Virus record (IMG/VR): IMGVR_UViG_3300020410_000017
Coordinates: 1 to 51,040 of that record
Reading direction: 5' to 3' (one strand)
Source: a virus
Length of the DNA: 51,040 nucleotides
How positions within the stretch are numbered: the stretch's first letter is position 1; every line of letters starts with the position of its first letter. Below, piece after piece: positions 1-5,844 of the stretch. The position numbers and the translations under genes were made by a program. The notes under the pieces are model-generated. The model was not told the origin of the DNA. It ran no database searches and saw only the letters and a list, made by a program, of their open reading frames with translations.

Positions 1-142
1 CAAAAAAGAGCATAAAGGCAAAAATAACTAATAGGCACATGCTTCCCCTTTTGGTCGGGTGATAATGGTTTGGGCTTCCCCATCGCGTTGGCCGTGGTCT
101 TTAACCGTGGCCTTTAAAACGCCGTTAAAATCCTTAGTGAAC
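1..142. repeat. Left copy of 142-bp terminal direct repeat
   Basis: The first 142 bases match 50899-51040 without gaps and with two mismatches: T at 49 versus C at 50947, and T at 88 versus C at 50986. Both fall in third codon positions of the leftward gene that ends here and are silent (Lys AAA/AAG, Gln CAA/CAG). The simplest reading is the overlap of a circular or circularly permuted phage map. The silent differences suggest strain mixture or two real copies rather than random sequencing error. Confidence 0.9.
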
Positions 143-876
143 CACTTGGGGCTGGATCCCGTAAACCAAACCAGCAAATTCCCGTCAGTATCTTCAAATT
201 TTCGGACCCATGAAGTCCCCCATTGGGTCTCGTAAGAAAATGATCCAATGTGGCGGGCCTGTACTTCGATTTTTGCGCCCACGGTGCCCACATGGCTTTT
301 ATGGCGTTTTTTAGCGGATTCGAGTTCGGCGTTGGCCAAATCTTGCACATGCTTTTTTGCCAAATCAATAATCTCGCTTTTAATGCGCCATGCTTGATTT
401 TGAATTTCTAAGGAAACTCGACGGCCATGAAGATACTCCTCCATGCACACCACCGCGAATGAGCGAAGCGCATCGAAATTGGTGATGAAAGATCCATCCC
501 GTTCAATACGCCCAAAAAACTCCCCTGCTCGATTTTGAGCGTATTTTTCAAGTTCCGCTGTCATGGCTGCGAATTTCTCTTGTTTGGCCTTATATGCAGC
601 CGTGCGCTTTTCTCGCTGGATTGCCAGGCGCATTTCCTTCATTTCGCTGGCCAATGCCGAATCCACTTTTGCCACACATGAAGATCCCACTTTAAACTTT
701 TCACCGCATGATCCCTGAATCCAATACGCATGACGAATCGAAGTCCCACAATAATCGCATTGCCCCCCAGCCCTAAAAATAACCCCCTGGGGCGTTTTAA
801 GTTCGTGTACCAATTCTTGGTATTGCGTTGCAGTGAAAGGCGCGATTCCGAGTTGGGCTTTTTCAAAGGCGTGCAT
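28..876 (-). CDS. Cys-cluster (zinc-finger-like) phage protein, 282 aa
   Basis: Function is not known. The N-terminal third (about residues 38-67) has a Cys pattern CxxC followed by SCG and SSC, of the type seen in small zinc-binding domains of phage early proteins. The middle (about 75-200) is charged and helical. The C-terminal 75 residues are rich in aromatic residues and beta-type sequence (GTSW, VWFTGSSP, TVKDH), like a small OB-type nucleic-acid-binding domain, but this is inference. The start is supported by CGGAGATC just upstream and by a sigma-70-like promoter at 908-936. It heads the leftward early transcript, and on the circular map the next gene is the one at 50575-50838. Confidence 0.8.
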   Translation of the reverse strand: MHAFEKAQLGIAPFTATQYQELVHELKTPQGVIFRAGGQCDYCGTSIRHAYWIQGSCGEKFKVGSSCVAKVDSALASEMKEMRLAIQREKRTAAYKAKQEKFAAMTAELEKYAQNRAGEFFGRIERDGSFITNFDALRSFAVVCMEEYLHGRRVSLEIQNQAWRIKSEIIDLAKKHVQDLANAELESAKKRHKSHVGTVGAKIEVQARHIGSFSYETQWGTSWVRKFEDTDGNLLVWFTGSSPKWFTKDFNGVLKATVKDHGQRDGEAQTIITRPKGEACAY

Positions 877-907
877 GATGATCTCCGTTTTTTTTGGTGT
901 TAAGTGT

Positions 908-936
908 TATTTAGCGAGCCACGCCCATGGCTGCAA
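908..936 (-). promoter_or_regulatory. Leftward sigma-70-like promoter (TTGCAG-17-TAAATA)
   Basis: Read on the minus strand, TTGCAG (931-936), a 17-base spacer and TAAATA (908-913) precede the gene that starts at 876. The same arrangement (TTGCAC-17-TAAAAG) sits at 50870-50898 before another early gene. Both are preceded by the same T-rich stretch (TTTTTTGTTGCA) and followed by an A-rich leader ending in CGGAGATC. Recurrence of the whole block supports a functional promoter. Confidence 0.6.
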
Positions 937-1012
937 CAAAAAAGAACATAAAAACAAAAAAGAATACACACAAGAATGTAAGTTATTGATTTTAAACGCA
1001 AGTACCACGCAA

Positions 1013-1324
1013 GATCCACGCAAGATCCACTTTGTGAGGGGTGAGATCCACTTTTAAGGGGGTGAGTACCGGTGAACACCACTTAGGTGGATCGCAGAAA
1101 GCTTTTTGTTTCCATGCGGTTAGGCCGTAAATGGGGGGTGAGATCCACTTTTTTCCAAACATATATATCTTTTATCTATAGGGGGCAATTAAGGCCATGG
1201 AAGGGGGTGTTGTCAGAAGTGATATATATAATTCTTAAAAGTGGATCTATAGTATAATTATATAAGTAAGTGTTAATAAATAAAGGCTTTTCTGCGATCC
1301 ACTTAGGTGGATCTTAGGTGGATC
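1013..1324. repeat. Iteron-like array: nine GATCCAC/GTGGATC units around an AT-rich core
   Basis: The 7-mer GATCCAC occurs at 1013, 1024, 1045, 1142 and 1296, and its complement GTGGATC at 1087, 1241, 1307 and 1318. Nine copies in 312 bases compare with a chance expectation well below one. Most extend to AGATCCACTT. The units at 1296 and 1307 form GATCCAC-TTAG-GTGGATC. A longer inverted repeat (GTGGATCGCAGAAA and complement) at 1079-1102 and 1286-1310 brackets a very AT-rich stretch (1150-1285). The design fits an iteron-type replication origin or a multi-operator control region. No initiator gene is adjacent, so the choice is open. Confidence 0.7.
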
Positions 1325-1450
1325 TTAGTGTTACTCGGCTGATTTTAAACGGTTTTTTATTTTGCGACCAACTGGTCATGGTTTGATGGGAGAGCCGTCT
1401 TTCTATGTACCTAATATATAAAGACTTTTTATAAGCAAAAAAAACAACTT

Positions 1451-1465
1451 TGGCACGCTTCTTGC
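1451..1465 (+). promoter_or_regulatory. Sigma-54-type -24/-12 promoter
   Basis: TGGCAC-N5-TTGC, with GG at 1452-1453 and GC at 1464-1465 separated by exactly 10 bases, is a near-perfect match to the RpoN consensus. It points rightward into the control region and the cassette at 2240. A second TGGCAC at 1523-1528 has its GC one base too far, so it is not called. Sigma-54 promoters need host RpoN and an enhancer-binding activator, neither of which is encoded here. Confidence 0.55.
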
Positions 1466-1614
1466 GTACTGAACAGATGTTTAGCCATAAAAGTGTAAGT
1501 CTATATGCTACTTTTGCCATTTTGGCACAACTTTATGCAGTGTATGGTATTTTTACCGCATAAGGACTCGGCACCACTACCATGGCCGAAACCATGACCG
1601 AGTAGTCACGTTTT

Positions 1615-1663
1615 GAAAAAACTTTTAAAAGGGGGGACTGAAAAAAACTTTTAAAAGGGGGGG
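1615..1663. repeat. Two tandem CTTTTAAAAG elements (GA6-7 CTTTTAAAAG G6-7)
   Basis: Copies at 1615-1636 and 1640-1663 have the form GAAAAAA-CTTTTAAAAG-GGGGGG, the same element found in the same orientation at 45108, 45656, 47831, 48965 and 50540. Here it lies outside any gene, so it is not only a leader of small early genes. The core is a perfect 10-bp palindrome. Confidence 0.75.
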
Positions 1664-1721
1664 TCTGAATTATTGATAGATCCCCATCGCCCCCAGCCTC
1701 CCGCAGCCGCCGAAATTGGCC

Positions 1722-1795
1722 GGCACGGATCGTGCTATTGCAAGCGCTATGCCAAACGCCTTGGCACGGATCGTGCTATTGCAAGCGCTATGCCA
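1722..1795. repeat. 33-bp direct repeat, period 41
   Basis: Two identical 33-base units (1722-1754 and 1763-1795) are separated by 8 bases. Each holds the inverted repeat GCACG-GAT-CGTGC and ends with AGCGCTATGCCA. The spacing GG-N10-GC inside each unit also resembles a weak sigma-54 element, but the palindrome may explain that. A binding site for a dimeric regulator is plausible. Confidence 0.75.
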
Positions 1796-2176
1796 GCCCG
1801 TTTGGATCGAATTCTGCAAATGCAATTGGCATGCCAAAATCCCAGCCCCACCGCCGGCCAGCATGCCCGATGGGCTGCCGGTGCCCGATGTAGGCAATCG
1901 CCCACACCCGCCCACACTTGCCGCCCCTTTTCTATATATAGGGCCACGGCTGGCGCTCTTGCTTTGCTTTTTGTCGACGTGTGACGACGTCATTTGTTAC
2001 CCTTTTGCGCTTGGCCCTGGTTCGGGCCTGGTTTGGCTGGGATCGTGATCCCTGGCTTGGGATCAAATTTATCAGCTTTCGGCCCGATCTCCTACCGTTG
2101 GCCCAGATCTGACCCCCTCAAATTCGAGGTGCTAAGGGTGCTTAAACTGCTTTTTTTGTTTATTTGTGTTTTTATA

Positions 2177-2205
2177 CTGACAAACGCTTTTCTGGTCCTT
2201 ATTGT
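2177..2205 (+). promoter_or_regulatory. Sigma-70-like promoter for the GC-rich cassette
   Basis: CTGACA (2177-2182), a 17-base spacer and TATTGT (2200-2205) lie 35 bases before the start codon at 2240. The -35 matches the consensus at 5 of 6 positions and the -10 at 4 of 6. This is the only AT-rich stretch directly before the cassette. Confidence 0.4.
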
Positions 2206-2239
2206 GTAAACACAAACCAAGCACGAAAAGGATCACATT

Positions 2240-2668
2240 ATGAACACCGAAAAAACCATCACCCTTCACGATATCACTAACGCAACCGATGCTGAAATTG
2301 ATCAGCTCCTCGGCACCTCCGAGCCCGAGCCCGAGCCCCCCAAGGGCTCGGCAAATCCCTTTTGGGCTGGCGTTGAGGAAATGGCCGTGGCCGCCATGAC
2401 CAAAGCCCTTGTTGACGCTGGCAAGGGTTATGCAGCCCCCAGGGCTCTTGAGGCCTGGACCGGTCCCAAGAGCTGGAGCGGTCGCCAGGTGGTCAAGGCC
2501 TTTCACGGCATCGACTCGACCGGCGGGCACAACGGCTGCTTTGTTGTTGTCGTCGACCTCGAACACCCACGGGACGCGATTGACGAAACTTCCAGGGACT
2601 TCACCGGCTTCACCGTCACTGTCCTCAAAACTCGCGATCTTAAAATTCTCATTTACACCGCCGAATAA
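2240..2668 (+). CDS. Unknown protein of GC-rich cassette, 142 aa
   Basis: Not recognised. The acidic N terminus contains a Glu-Pro run (about residues 28-34), followed by an alpha/beta-looking region with FVVVVDLEHP near the middle and LKILIYTAE at the end. The start has AAAAGGAT eight bases upstream and is the first gene after the 2177 promoter. Third codon positions are mostly G or C, unlike the head genes. It is followed by a 57-base leader with a perfect hairpin before the next gene. There is no signal peptide or membrane segment. Confidence 0.75.
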   Translation: MNTEKTITLHDITNATDAEIDQLLGTSEPEPEPPKGSANPFWAGVEEMAVAAMTKALVDAGKGYAAPRALEAWTGPKSWSGRQVVKAFHGIDSTGGHNGCFVVVVDLEHPRDAIDETSRDFTGFTVTVLKTRDLKILIYTAE

Positions 2669-2693
2669 GCCCCAACCAAACACCAAACACAGC

Positions 2694-2712
2694 CCGCCGT
2701 CACGGCGGGCAA
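2694..2712 (+). promoter_or_regulatory. Leader hairpin before cassette gene 2
   Basis: GCCCGCCG-TCA-CGGCGGGC is a perfect 8-bp stem with a 3-base loop, 13 bases before the start codon and immediately before AAAGGAG. No T run follows, so it is not a typical terminator. The same leader (AACCAAACACCAAACACA plus hairpin) recurs before cassette gene 3. It could stabilise or process the transcript or modulate translation. Confidence 0.6.
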
Positions 2713-2725
2713 AGGAGCCCGAACC

Positions 2726-3076
2726 ATGACCACAGCCACCACACCCGCCGCCGCCACGATCCCCATTTACGCCACCGGTTACATTGAGATCGCCCGTCAC
2801 GGGCGGATCGTTTTAACCGTCCGCCCTGGCATGATCCACGGTCCCGAATTCGCCACCTTTACCATGGCGAATTCTTATGACCCCAGCGCTGGGGTTTACT
2901 GGGGACGATACACCCGAGGCGCTGCAACCGCTCTCTTGGCCTTTGCCGAGCGTGCTTACCTCCCGCATCACGAGGCGCTTGAACTCGCCGCAGCGGGCAT
3001 CCTGCGCCTTGCCAGGGTCAACGCCGTGGCTGCCGATACCCTTGAGGCGCTTTCCATCGATCTTTTGAGTTCCTAA
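2726..3076 (+). CDS. Unknown protein of GC-rich cassette, 116 aa
   Basis: Not recognised. It is Ala/Thr-rich, with a predicted beta-rich first half (GYIEIARHGRIVLTV) and a helical second half rich in Ala, Leu and Glu. The start ATG has AAAGGAG nine bases upstream, right after a GC hairpin. GC-rich codon use matches the other cassette genes. No motif indicates function. Confidence 0.7.
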   Translation: MTTATTPAAATIPIYATGYIEIARHGRIVLTVRPGMIHGPEFATFTMANSYDPSAGVYWGRYTRGAATALLAFAERAYLPHHEALELAAAGILRLARVNAVAADTLEALSIDLLSS

Positions 3077-3097
3077 CCCCAACCAAACACCAAACAC

Positions 3098-3113
3098 AGC
3101 CCGCCGTGGCGGG
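3098..3113 (+). promoter_or_regulatory. Leader hairpin before cassette gene 3
   Basis: GCCCGCC-GT-GGCGGGC forms a shorter version of the hairpin at 2694-2712 within an otherwise duplicated leader. It is followed by GAAAGG and the start codon at 3134. Confidence 0.5.
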
Positions 3114-3133
3114 CATTTTGAAAGGCCAACACC

Positions 3134-3679
3134 ATGCAAACGAAGACAACACATCGCCCCCAATACACCACACGCGAGCGCCTCACGGTGACCCGCTTAT
3201 ATGCCCGCAATTACGGCGGGACGGCCACACCCGAAAGCCTTGAAGGCTGGGAGGCCTTGAGCGCCATGGTTCACCGCGCCGCCGTGGCTGTGTCTCAGTT
3301 GATGCGGATCGAGCGCAAGCTTCGCCGCCATTATGAGGACGCCGCCAACGGTTGGCCCACACCGATCCGCGAAACCCGTTTTGATGCCCAGGGCCGCCCA
3401 CGGGTCTTTACATACAGCATTGAAGACACAGATCGCCGCGCACGCTCCGAGGTTGCCACGGCCAAGCTTGAAGCCAAAGCCACCGCCCTTGCTGCTGAGT
3501 ACGGATTTGAGATTCGGATCAATTCCGACCCTCGAGGGGCCGCCATCAAGCTGAATGTGATTCCACAGCCCAACCCTAGCGCGGCTGATTCGATTGAATA
3601 TGCCGGCATGGACACCGATCTTCTTTGTGACGACGTGGGCCGCATCGAAGATCGCAATTCACGCCTTGTCAGCCAGTAA
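3134..3679 (+). CDS. Unknown protein of GC-rich cassette, 181 aa
   Basis: Not recognised. The protein is rich in Arg, Ala and Glu with long helical stretches (residues 45-75 and 95-125) and a more acidic C terminus. It has no Cys cluster or membrane segment. The start has GAAAGG upstream and sits behind the duplicated leader. It could be a small DNA- or protein-binding accessory factor, but nothing in the sequence proves that. Confidence 0.7.
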   Translation: MQTKTTHRPQYTTRERLTVTRLYARNYGGTATPESLEGWEALSAMVHRAAVAVSQLMRIERKLRRHYEDAANGWPTPIRETRFDAQGRPRVFTYSIEDTDRRARSEVATAKLEAKATALAAEYGFEIRINSDPRGAAIKLNVIPQPNPSAADSIEYAGMDTDLLCDDVGRIEDRNSRLVSQ

Positions 3680-3707
3680 CCCCAACCCCCAGCAAAAGGA
3701 TCCAACC

Positions 3708-4157
3708 ATGACGAACCGAACCGAAATCGCCGCCTTGATCACTAACCTCCATGCCGCCCAAGCCCAGGCCATGGCCGCCGCCGTTGCCGTTGATGCTGCG
3801 CACGCTCGGCTTAAATCGCTGCAAGCCCCAAGCCCAGCCGAACGGGCTACGCTCCAAGCGCTTGACGCTCTCAAGGCCGCACACGAAGCCGTTGCCGATC
3901 TTGAGGGTGTTAAAAAGGACGTTTGCCCACGGTGGGCCCGCGCCCTTGGCCCTGGCCATAGCGTGTGCACGACTGCGGGAACCTTCTCAACGACCGAGCG
4001 CACCGCATGGAAAGGCGTTGCCCAAGAACTCTTGAACCAATGGGATCCCGTTGCGGCCCACAAGCTTGTTCAACGCCACACAAAGCCCAGCCACCGCCTA
4101 ACGATGGCCAAGCAACGCACCGCCCAAATCGCACACCTGGCACGCTTGGGGGCGTAG
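3708..4157 (+). CDS. Unknown Ala-rich protein of GC-rich cassette, 149 aa
   Basis: Not recognised. The first 75 residues are almost pure Ala/Leu/Gln helix, likely a helical hairpin or coiled coil. The second half is basic and contains two Cys. The start at 3708 is preceded by AAAAGGATCC; a longer frame upstream overlaps the previous gene and has no such site. It is the last cassette gene and is followed at once by a strong intrinsic terminator. Confidence 0.7.
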   Translation: MTNRTEIAALITNLHAAQAQAMAAAVAVDAAHARLKSLQAPSPAERATLQALDALKAAHEAVADLEGVKKDVCPRWARALGPGHSVCTTAGTFSTTERTAWKGVAQELLNQWDPVAAHKLVQRHTKPSHRLTMAKQRTAQIAHLARLGA

Positions 4158-4185
4158 CCACCGGCCACCGCTGCCAACGCCCCAG

Positions 4186-4210
4186 GGGCCCCAAATGGGG
4201 CCCTTTTTTT
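4186..4210 (+). terminator. Intrinsic terminator of the GC-rich cassette
   Basis: GGGCCCC-AAAT-GGGGCCC followed by seven T gives a perfect 7-bp GC stem, a 4-base loop and a U tract, 29 bases after the stop codon. It closes the rightward cassette 2240-4157. Confidence 0.85.
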
Positions 4211-4414
4211 GTGCCCTAGGCCACCGGCCACCCACCCACACCACGGCCACCACGGAGCTGCCCACAGCCCCACAGCCCACGGCAACCCCACACACAAGGC
4301 ACGCACGGCCCCCACAGAGGCCAAATTTGAATTTTGTTAGGATAGAGGGGCCCCCAGGGGGTGCCCTAGCCCCACCGAACGCCAAAATAACCCCTCATCA
4401 TATCCCACCTTTGA
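4211..4414. other. GC-rich non-coding stretch
   Basis: Nothing gene-like is seen. The sequence is C-rich with many CCAC and GCCAC runs. A G4C5/G5 self-complementary segment at about 4348-4368 could form a hairpin downstream of the leftward gene at 4415-4660. Short frames on both strands have no start signals. Confidence 0.5.
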
Positions 4415-4660
4415 CTACACGGAGGAGTCGTCGATGATGACCTTGTTTTGAGTTTCAATCCACACCCGAGCGCCACACCCCAGCGGCTTGTGCGGACTAT
4501 AGATAACTCGCGCCGCCACGTCGCCACCGGAGTCAAGTATGATGGCCTGATACCCGTAGTCGTTGCTTTTGTATGTCTTAACCGTGAGCACGGGTTCGGG
4601 ATCTTTTTTGTTGATATTGCATCTTATTTTGTTTTGGTTGACGTGTATTATTGTTTTCAT
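4415..4660 (-). CDS. Unknown small protein, 81 aa
   Basis: Not recognised. It is a beta-rich, soluble-looking protein. The start at 4660 is supported by AAGGGAT six bases upstream; a longer frame reaches 4702 but would cross a terminator-like hairpin. Composition is closer to the phage backbone than to the GC-rich cassette beside it, and it runs opposite to the cassette. Confidence 0.55.
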   Translation of the reverse strand: MKTIIHVNQNKIRCNINKKDPEPVLTVKTYKSNDYGYQAIILDSGGDVAARVIYSPHKPLGCGARVWIETQNKVIIDDSSV

Positions 4661-4670
4661 GTTATCCCTT

Positions 4671-4700
4671 AAAAAAAGGCCGCCCTCCCGAGCGACCCGC
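4671..4700 (-). terminator. Terminator-like hairpin in the leader of the gene at 4415-4660
   Basis: On the minus strand GGTCGC...GCGGCC forms a 6-bp stem followed by seven T, ending directly at AAGGGATAACATG. A terminator this close upstream of the ribosome-binding site suggests attenuation or insulation from upstream transcription. Confidence 0.5.
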
Positions 4701-4962
4701 AAGCCCGATGCTATGTGGTTTAATACAGGCTTAAAGCATTAAGAGCATGAAAAACCATGCAGGCCAAGTTTTATTTTCTAAAAATTACCAAGGCCCAAAA
4801 GTCAAAACGTCAATTTTATAAAAAAAAGATAACGCATTGCGTCAAAAACAGCCTTGCCTTTCGCCATTTTCACCACTACAATTCTCGTATGCATAAAAAA
4901 ATGCAGGGCGGTTTTTAATATCCCTTTTGCGCCGCTTTGCACTTCTTTTTTTGTTTGGTGTT
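4701..4962. other. AT-rich non-coding stretch
   Basis: No gene is called. It holds AT-rich sequence with loose -35-like TTGAC motifs on the minus strand at about 4800-4820 that could drive the gene at 4415-4660, and a short repeat GGGCGGTTTTTAAT (4907-4920) that resembles the T-tailed half of the terminator at 4963-5002. Confidence 0.4.
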
Positions 4963-5002
4963 CCGCCCTTCATGGATCCTTACCCGTGGAGGGCGGTTTT
5001 TT
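4963..5002 (+). terminator. Probable intrinsic terminator
   Basis: CCGCCCT (4963-4969) and AGGGCGG (4990-4996) pair across a 20-base loop and are followed by six T. It lies 15 bases before the start codon at 5018, another hairpin placed right before a start. Confidence 0.5.
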
Positions 5003-5017
5003 ATTGGACGGGTGTTT

Positions 5018-5449
5018 ATGCTTAGATTTATCGTTCCGGCACTAGGCTGGTTTTGCGCATGGGTAATCATAGGGCTTCAAATCACGCCCTTCATGGACGG
5101 CTCCAAGCTTGTTGATTCGGATCGCGCCGCAACCTATTTATCGCTCACGCCCTACGGGCCTTCGGAGGAAGATGTTGACTACTATGTCTACACAACTCTT
5201 TATTCGGTATATAATCCCGAAACGGGCATGCACACTGGCGGCGAGGCCATTGTTGGTCAAAATATTGCGATGGTCATCATATCGGCTTGCAGCGAGCGGC
5301 GTCGGCTCACCATTCGCCGTGCTGACATTTCTCCTGACGGCGGTGCTCGGGTTTTGATGAGCGATTTTTCGTCTTGCGTTGTCGATATATCGGGCCGTGA
5401 CTTCCAGATTTTTTTGGAGGAAATACTTGCGCTGCCGGAACGACTGTGA
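5018..5449 (+). CDS. Unknown protein with N-terminal membrane anchor, 143 aa
   Basis: Not recognised. Residues 3-24 (LRFIVPALGWFCAWVIIGLQI) form a single hydrophobic helix without an obvious cleavage site, so the protein is probably anchored in the inner membrane with its C-terminal 115 residues outside. Two Cys in that part could pair. It is followed by a strong terminator, so it is probably a single-gene unit. Proteins of this form in phages often alter the host surface, but this is inference. Confidence 0.6.
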   Translation: MLRFIVPALGWFCAWVIIGLQITPFMDGSKLVDSDRAATYLSLTPYGPSEEDVDYYVYTTLYSVYNPETGMHTGGEAIVGQNIAMVIISACSERRRLTIRRADISPDGGARVLMSDFSSCVVDISGRDFQIFLEEILALPERL

Positions 5450-5480
5450 TCTCATGCACTTAGCGACCCTTAGTGTGCGT

Positions 5481-5540
5481 GGCGGTCCTAGACACTGCTC
5501 CCCCTAACCAACATCATCCGTGTCTAGGGCTGCCTTTTTT
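5481..5540 (+). terminator. Long-stem intrinsic terminator
   Basis: GGCGGTCCTAGACAC (5481-5495) pairs over 15 positions, with two G-U pairs, with GTGTCTAGGGCTGCC (5520-5534), followed by six T (5535-5540). It ends the gene at 5018-5449. The T run abuts the CGGAG ribosome-binding site of the next gene, so it may attenuate read-through into it. Confidence 0.8.
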
Positions 5541-5550
5541 CGGAGTTTGA

Positions 5551-5745
5551 ATGATTATCGGCTGCATTTTGTTTTTGTTGTTTTTCGGCGGCCTTCCGTG
5601 GGTATTGTTTTCGTATCTACCAATATGGGGCGCGATTCCGGTGAACTTGCTGGTGTCGGCATTTTTACTGTCTGCCGTCGCCAACAGCCGCAAGAAGTCC
5701 CAGCCGATGACCACCGAAGAAATCATCGCGCTGATGAAAAAGTAG
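5551..5745 (+). CDS. Small membrane protein, 64 aa
   Basis: Two hydrophobic segments (about residues 2-19 and 23-45) are followed by a short polar tail (SRKKSQPMTTEEIIALMKK), a layout shared by small phage inner-membrane proteins. The start has CGGAG seven bases upstream. It sits directly behind a strong terminator and faces the leftward lipoprotein gene. It is far from the lysis genes, so holin function is unlikely but not excluded. Confidence 0.65.
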   Translation: MIIGCILFLLFFGGLPWVLFSYLPIWGAIPVNLLVSAFLLSAVANSRKKSQPMTTEEIIALMKK

Positions 5746-5767
5746 CCTGCTCCCATCACAGACCTGT

Positions 5768-5787
5768 TGCTCACCATCGAGCAACCC
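5768..5787. terminator. Hairpin between convergent genes
   Basis: GTTGCTC-ACCATC-GAGCAAC is a perfect 7-bp stem between the end of the small membrane protein (5745) and the end of the leftward lipoprotein gene (5845). There is no clear T run on either strand, so terminator function is only suggested by position. Confidence 0.35.
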
Positions 5788-5844
5788 ACCCTCCATTGGC
5801 GGCTCGTCAGCCAGCCGGATTCCAACCAGGGACTTCATTTGGTA

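Larger units (their letters stand above)
877..2239. other. 1.36-kb non-coding control region
   Basis: No convincing gene is seen here. The small open frames lack ribosome-binding sites and overlap one another on both strands. In order it contains the leftward promoter (908-936), the GATCCAC array (1013-1324), a sigma-54-like promoter (1451-1465), an inverted repeat GACTCGG...CCGAGTAGTC (1565-1606), two tandem copies of a dispersed CTTTTAAAAG element (1615-1663), a 33-bp direct repeat (1722-1795) and a sigma-70-like promoter for the cassette at 2240. Base composition switches at about 1670 from AT-rich to GC-rich. Confidence 0.7.

Noticed and set aside
1314-1520. 68-codon basic protein on the minus strand
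   Set aside because: There is no ribosome-binding site, and its C terminus is encoded by the GATCCAC repeats; it is likely chance in AT-rich control DNA.
1523-1538. Second sigma-54 promoter
   Set aside because: The TGGCAC box is present but the GC of the -12 element is one base too far; spacing is strict for this class.
1670-2048. Several overlapping frames of 66-110 codons on both strands
   Set aside because: They overlap each other, cross the 33-bp direct repeat, and lack start signals; the region reads as regulatory DNA.
2132-2800. 222-codon Gly-rich frame on the minus strand
   Set aside because: It is antisense to the GC-rich cassette; its Gly/Cys-rich low-complexity sequence is what GC-biased codons give on the opposite strand.
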